Assembly: GCA_020049855.1 (NCBI GenBank)
Contig: JAGVLJ010000037.1
Location: forward strand, 1 to 34,619
Reading direction: 5' to 3'
Source: Bacteroidia bacterium
GTDB taxonomy: Bacteria; Bacteroidota; Bacteroidia; UKL13-3
DNA length: 34,619 nucleotides
Shown: positions 32,170 through 34,619 of the stretch, piece by piece
Position numbering within the stretch: the stretch's first letter is position 1
Layout: each line of letters starts with the position of its first letter
Notes under the pieces: generated by a model
Told to the model about the DNA's origin: nothing
What the model saw: only the letters and a program-made list of their open reading frames with translations
Databases searched by the model: none
Translations under genes and position numbers: made by a program

Positions 32170-32436
32170 ATGCACAACATCAAAACAAACTTCGAAAAAA
32201 TTCTTCAAATCACCAAATCCCTTTTCAAATCAGATGTTGACAGTCATAGCAACTTTCAGTTTTATCCCTTTAGACCTAAAATGAACGATTTGGAGATCGT
32301 TTCATTGTCCTGCTGTATGGAAGCGCTTAGTATTGATTCCGAAAATCTGTTATGGAGCAAATTAAAGAAGGAATATTCATCCGATTTTCCGAACCTCATT
32401 GATCGTTCCAGATTTAATCGGAGAAGCGTGATGTGA
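32170..32436 (+). pseudogene. IS982-family transposase, N-terminal fragment
   Basis: The 88 residues match the N-terminus of IS982-type transposases of Bacteroidota: NDLEIVSLSCCMEALSIDSE then NLLWSKLKKEY and FPNLIDRSRFNRR. Full-length members are about 250-300 residues with the DDE core further on, so over two thirds are missing. The reading stops at TGA 32434-32436. The 3' side runs straight into the end of the broken lipase-like gene. No inverted repeats were found by eye. Confidence 0.7.
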
Positions 32437-32482
32437 GGTATTGAGGAATTGGCCCACCATAAAAACCTTCAAAATAAGCAGC

Positions 32483-34497
32483 CTACTTGGCATAAGGTAC
32501 TTGTAGGGCGCTAATGGTGGGAATAAAACAATATTTTACAAAAGGCCTTATTAATTTAGGGGAGCCCTTTAGGTAAGCAGCCAAGGTATAACTTATAACA
32601 CCCGTGCCTACATCGCCATTTCCACCCGGTGCACAATCCAAAGCGTTGCATTGATTGGCAGCTGCGTAATAACTACTGAATTTGTTGCTGAACCATACGT
32701 TTACCCCATCAAATGTAATCCCTCCCTTTTCGTGGTAGCCTTTATACACCAACCGGTTTCCAGCTGAATTTGCGGGCACTGCCCACACATGGTATCCTGA
32801 GTTTTGGTAATCCCAAAATTAAGCATATTGGCTCCGGGATACATCGCAACACCTAAATTTTGAGGTTTTTTCCATTGTCCATACCAACCTCCATTATCTA
32901 AACCTTTTCCTGACCCATTGCTGATGGCAATGGTGCGGCATCCAATATTTCCTTCCTGCCCGTTGTTGTAACTTACATCGCGCAGTTCATCATAAAAATC
33001 GGTGTGCAGGCTGCGGTTGTTCCAATACACATGGTTTATCAGCATTTGTTTGGCGGCAGGGCTGGTTATAGATTTATAGTCCCAATAAATTTCTTCCCAC
33101 TCTATACCCGGTATCGAACCTTGGCTATATAGCCGATATAAATCAACTACCATAGCCTGCAAACCCAAGGGTGCATTGGCACCCCAATGGGGCGAATCGA
33201 ATGAGAAAAACAGTTTGGTATCGTGGTTGGGATTGGCTGAGTTAGCAATATGTTGCTGGTACATATGTGCCAGAGCATACCTACCTACAATGCCCCCCAT
33301 GCTCACCCCCAGTAACACATTTTTATGGGTAGAGCCATACACCCATTTTTCCTCATTTATGAGTTCAATCATTTCCTCTACCGCAGCCGCATTGGTTTGT
33401 ATGGCGGCACTGCCATCCTTATAGCTCACAAAAACTAAATCATAACCTTGTTTGAATAGGTTTAAATATGCAGTTTCATTTTTGTCAAAAAACATCCCCC
33501 AAAAAGCCCTTCCATTATGATATTTATTTAGCGCTGCACTTAGTGCACTCAACTTAGGGTCACCATACCCATCCAACACAATAAAGGGTTTTAAAATTGC
33601 CCCGCTACTGTTGCCGCAGCCAAAGCGTACACTCACCACTAATTGGTCACTTATCCCCTCGTGTGCCAATGCCCAGTTGGTTATATCGGGTAAGTTGTTA
33701 TAAGGACTAAGTTCTGGTGGAGACTCTTTACTTGCTTCCATTGTAAAATGGCTTGACAGGGAACTTTCATCGGTAAAAAACAACTCTAAGTTGATGCCTT
33801 CGGTGTAGGTAGAATCAAACACAATGGTTATGGTATCGCCCCATGCCAGTATATGATCGGTTCCGTTGCCAAAATCTACTTCCAAATGATCTACGGTGCG
33901 GGTATCGTTGCTTATGTAAAAGTCTTCCTTAAAAACAAAGCTTACCGTATTTTCATCGGTAGCGGATATGGCTGAAGCAGCCATAAAACAGGTATTGGTT
34001 TCATACGGACTTTGGGTGCGCCCGGGTATATCGTGCAATTGCAATCCGGTTAAATAAAACAAACTATCATCAAGTGCCGATGGTTTAATGCTGTTGTATT
34101 GGTAATTCAGAATGCTCACGGGCACTAAGCCCGAATCGACATACACCTGCATAGCGGTTACCAGTGTACCAAGGGTATCAAAAGCAGCTGTGCTGTCAAT
34201 AAACGAGCGAAGCAAAGTGCCATAGGCCTTGCGCCAACTGTAAGTTTGTGCATAGTTGCTGTCGTTTAGTGTGCCGTCAAAGGCTTTTACATCAATGGTA
34301 GGATAGCCATGCTCTAACAATAATCCCGTTGGTACTAAATCCAAATCCACATGCTCAAAACAGGAATCTACCATGTGCTGAAAGGGCATTTCAATAAGTA
34401 CCGTATCGGTAAACAGGGTGTCCATTTGGGCAAGACTATTTTTTGCATACATGCAAAAAAGAAAACTTACTAAAATAAAACGGATGGTTGTTTTCAT
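32483..34497 (-). pseudogene. Secreted lipase/PGAP1-like hydrolase, frameshifted
   Basis: Exported alpha/beta-hydrolase. From ATG 34497 a signal peptide (MKTTIRFILVSFLFCMYAKN) leads into a beta-rich N-region, then a hydrolase core with VLLGVSMGGIVGRYALAHMY (nucleophile S399 in GVSMGG) and FFSFDSPHWGANAPLGLQAM, as in PGAP1/DUF676-type lipases. At about 32795-32803 the frame breaks: the first frame (to 32701) turns into QIQLETGWCIKATTKREGL, while the other frame goes on sensibly as GYHVWAVPANSAGNRLVYKG to the stop at 32483. Joined, the product is about 671 residues. The end, CFIPTISALQVPYAK, stops where homologues I know continue, and there is no T9SS domain, so the C-terminus was probably lost next to the IS982 fragment. 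A sequencing error could explain the frameshift but not the lost end. Confidence 0.75.
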
Positions 34498-34535
34498 AAA
34501 AGTTAGATTTAAAAATTGGTTGTAAAAATAAAAAA

Positions 34536-34619
34536 CTATGGCGCATATTTTAAGTCGAAACGGCCATTGCTTACATGCATACTGGCCGTACCACTTGAAT
34601 TGAACAAGGTAAAATCAAA
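34536..34619 (-). CDS. C-terminal end of a gene entering from the right edge
   Basis: Only the last 27 codons are in the window: FDFTLFNSSGTASMHVSNGR then FDLKYAP and TAG (34536-34538). It is on the same strand as the lipase-like gene, with 38 nt between its stop and that gene's ATG, so the two may form an operon. The fragment is too short to identify; the alternation suggests beta-strands as in an exported protein. Confidence 0.5.
   Translation of the reverse strand, partial: FDFTLFNSSGTASMHVSNGRFDLKYAP

Noticed and set aside
32056-32170. N-terminal extension of the kelch-like protein
   Set aside because: The signal peptide begins at ATG 32056; the extension would block export and overlaps the IS982 fragment start.

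Overview
The window looks like a chromosomal segment of a member of the Bacteroidota, probably from the Chitinophagales/Sphingobacteriales side; the order is an inference. Support comes from a MurF-alanine racemase fusion, a type III glutamine synthetase, proteins with type IX secretion (T9SS) C-terminal sorting domains, PorE-like OmpA proteins, a TonB-dependent receptor with a carboxypeptidase-like N-domain, and repeated TAnnTTTG -7 promoter boxes. No rRNA, tRNA, CRISPR array or intact mobile element was seen.

Layout. 1-5440: cell-wall fusion gene murF-alr (cut by the left edge), an MFS exporter, recX, a fasciclin-domain lipoprotein and an Nfu-type Fe-S scaffold, with two clear terminators. 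5461-6713: a decay zone where an internally deleted IS1380-family element (terminal inverted repeats still visible) sits against a broken secreted-protein gene. 6817-11467: acyl desaturase, rlmN, purM, a small membrane protein and a MORN-repeat protein. 11474-15590: two tandem paralogues with TPR, beta-propeller, CRD-like and OmpA domains, separated by a 26-bp perfect hairpin. 15743-21563: glutamine synthetase III, a 550-bp gap, an inositol-monophosphatase-family gene, an uncharacterised 568-residue protein with a GNAT-like module, a small membrane protein and an RHS fragment. 21556-28863: a citrate synthase of the mitochondrial type, a small membrane protein, a TonB receptor facing a T9SS-sorted protein, two overlapping small lipoproteins, and a CinA-family protein. 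28988-34619: a DUF4197 protein, prfB with its programmed +1 frameshift, a kelch-like T9SS-sorted protein, an IS982-family fragment, a frameshifted and probably truncated lipase-like gene, and the tail of another gene.

Most genes are housekeeping or envelope genes in short units, often each with its own promoter. The envelope theme is strong: T9SS cargo, PorE-like proteins, lipoproteins and a TonB receptor. I do not see a convincing new multi-gene system. The most notable signals are two C9 tracts placed just upstream of apparent -33 boxes of two convergent surface-protein genes, the mitochondrial-like citrate synthase, the Shine-Dalgarno-dependent prfB frameshift site in a phylum that hardly uses Shine-Dalgarno initiation, the in-frame PorE-like/MORN pair, the uncharacterised GNAT-like protein, and two places where IS debris abuts broken secreted-protein genes.
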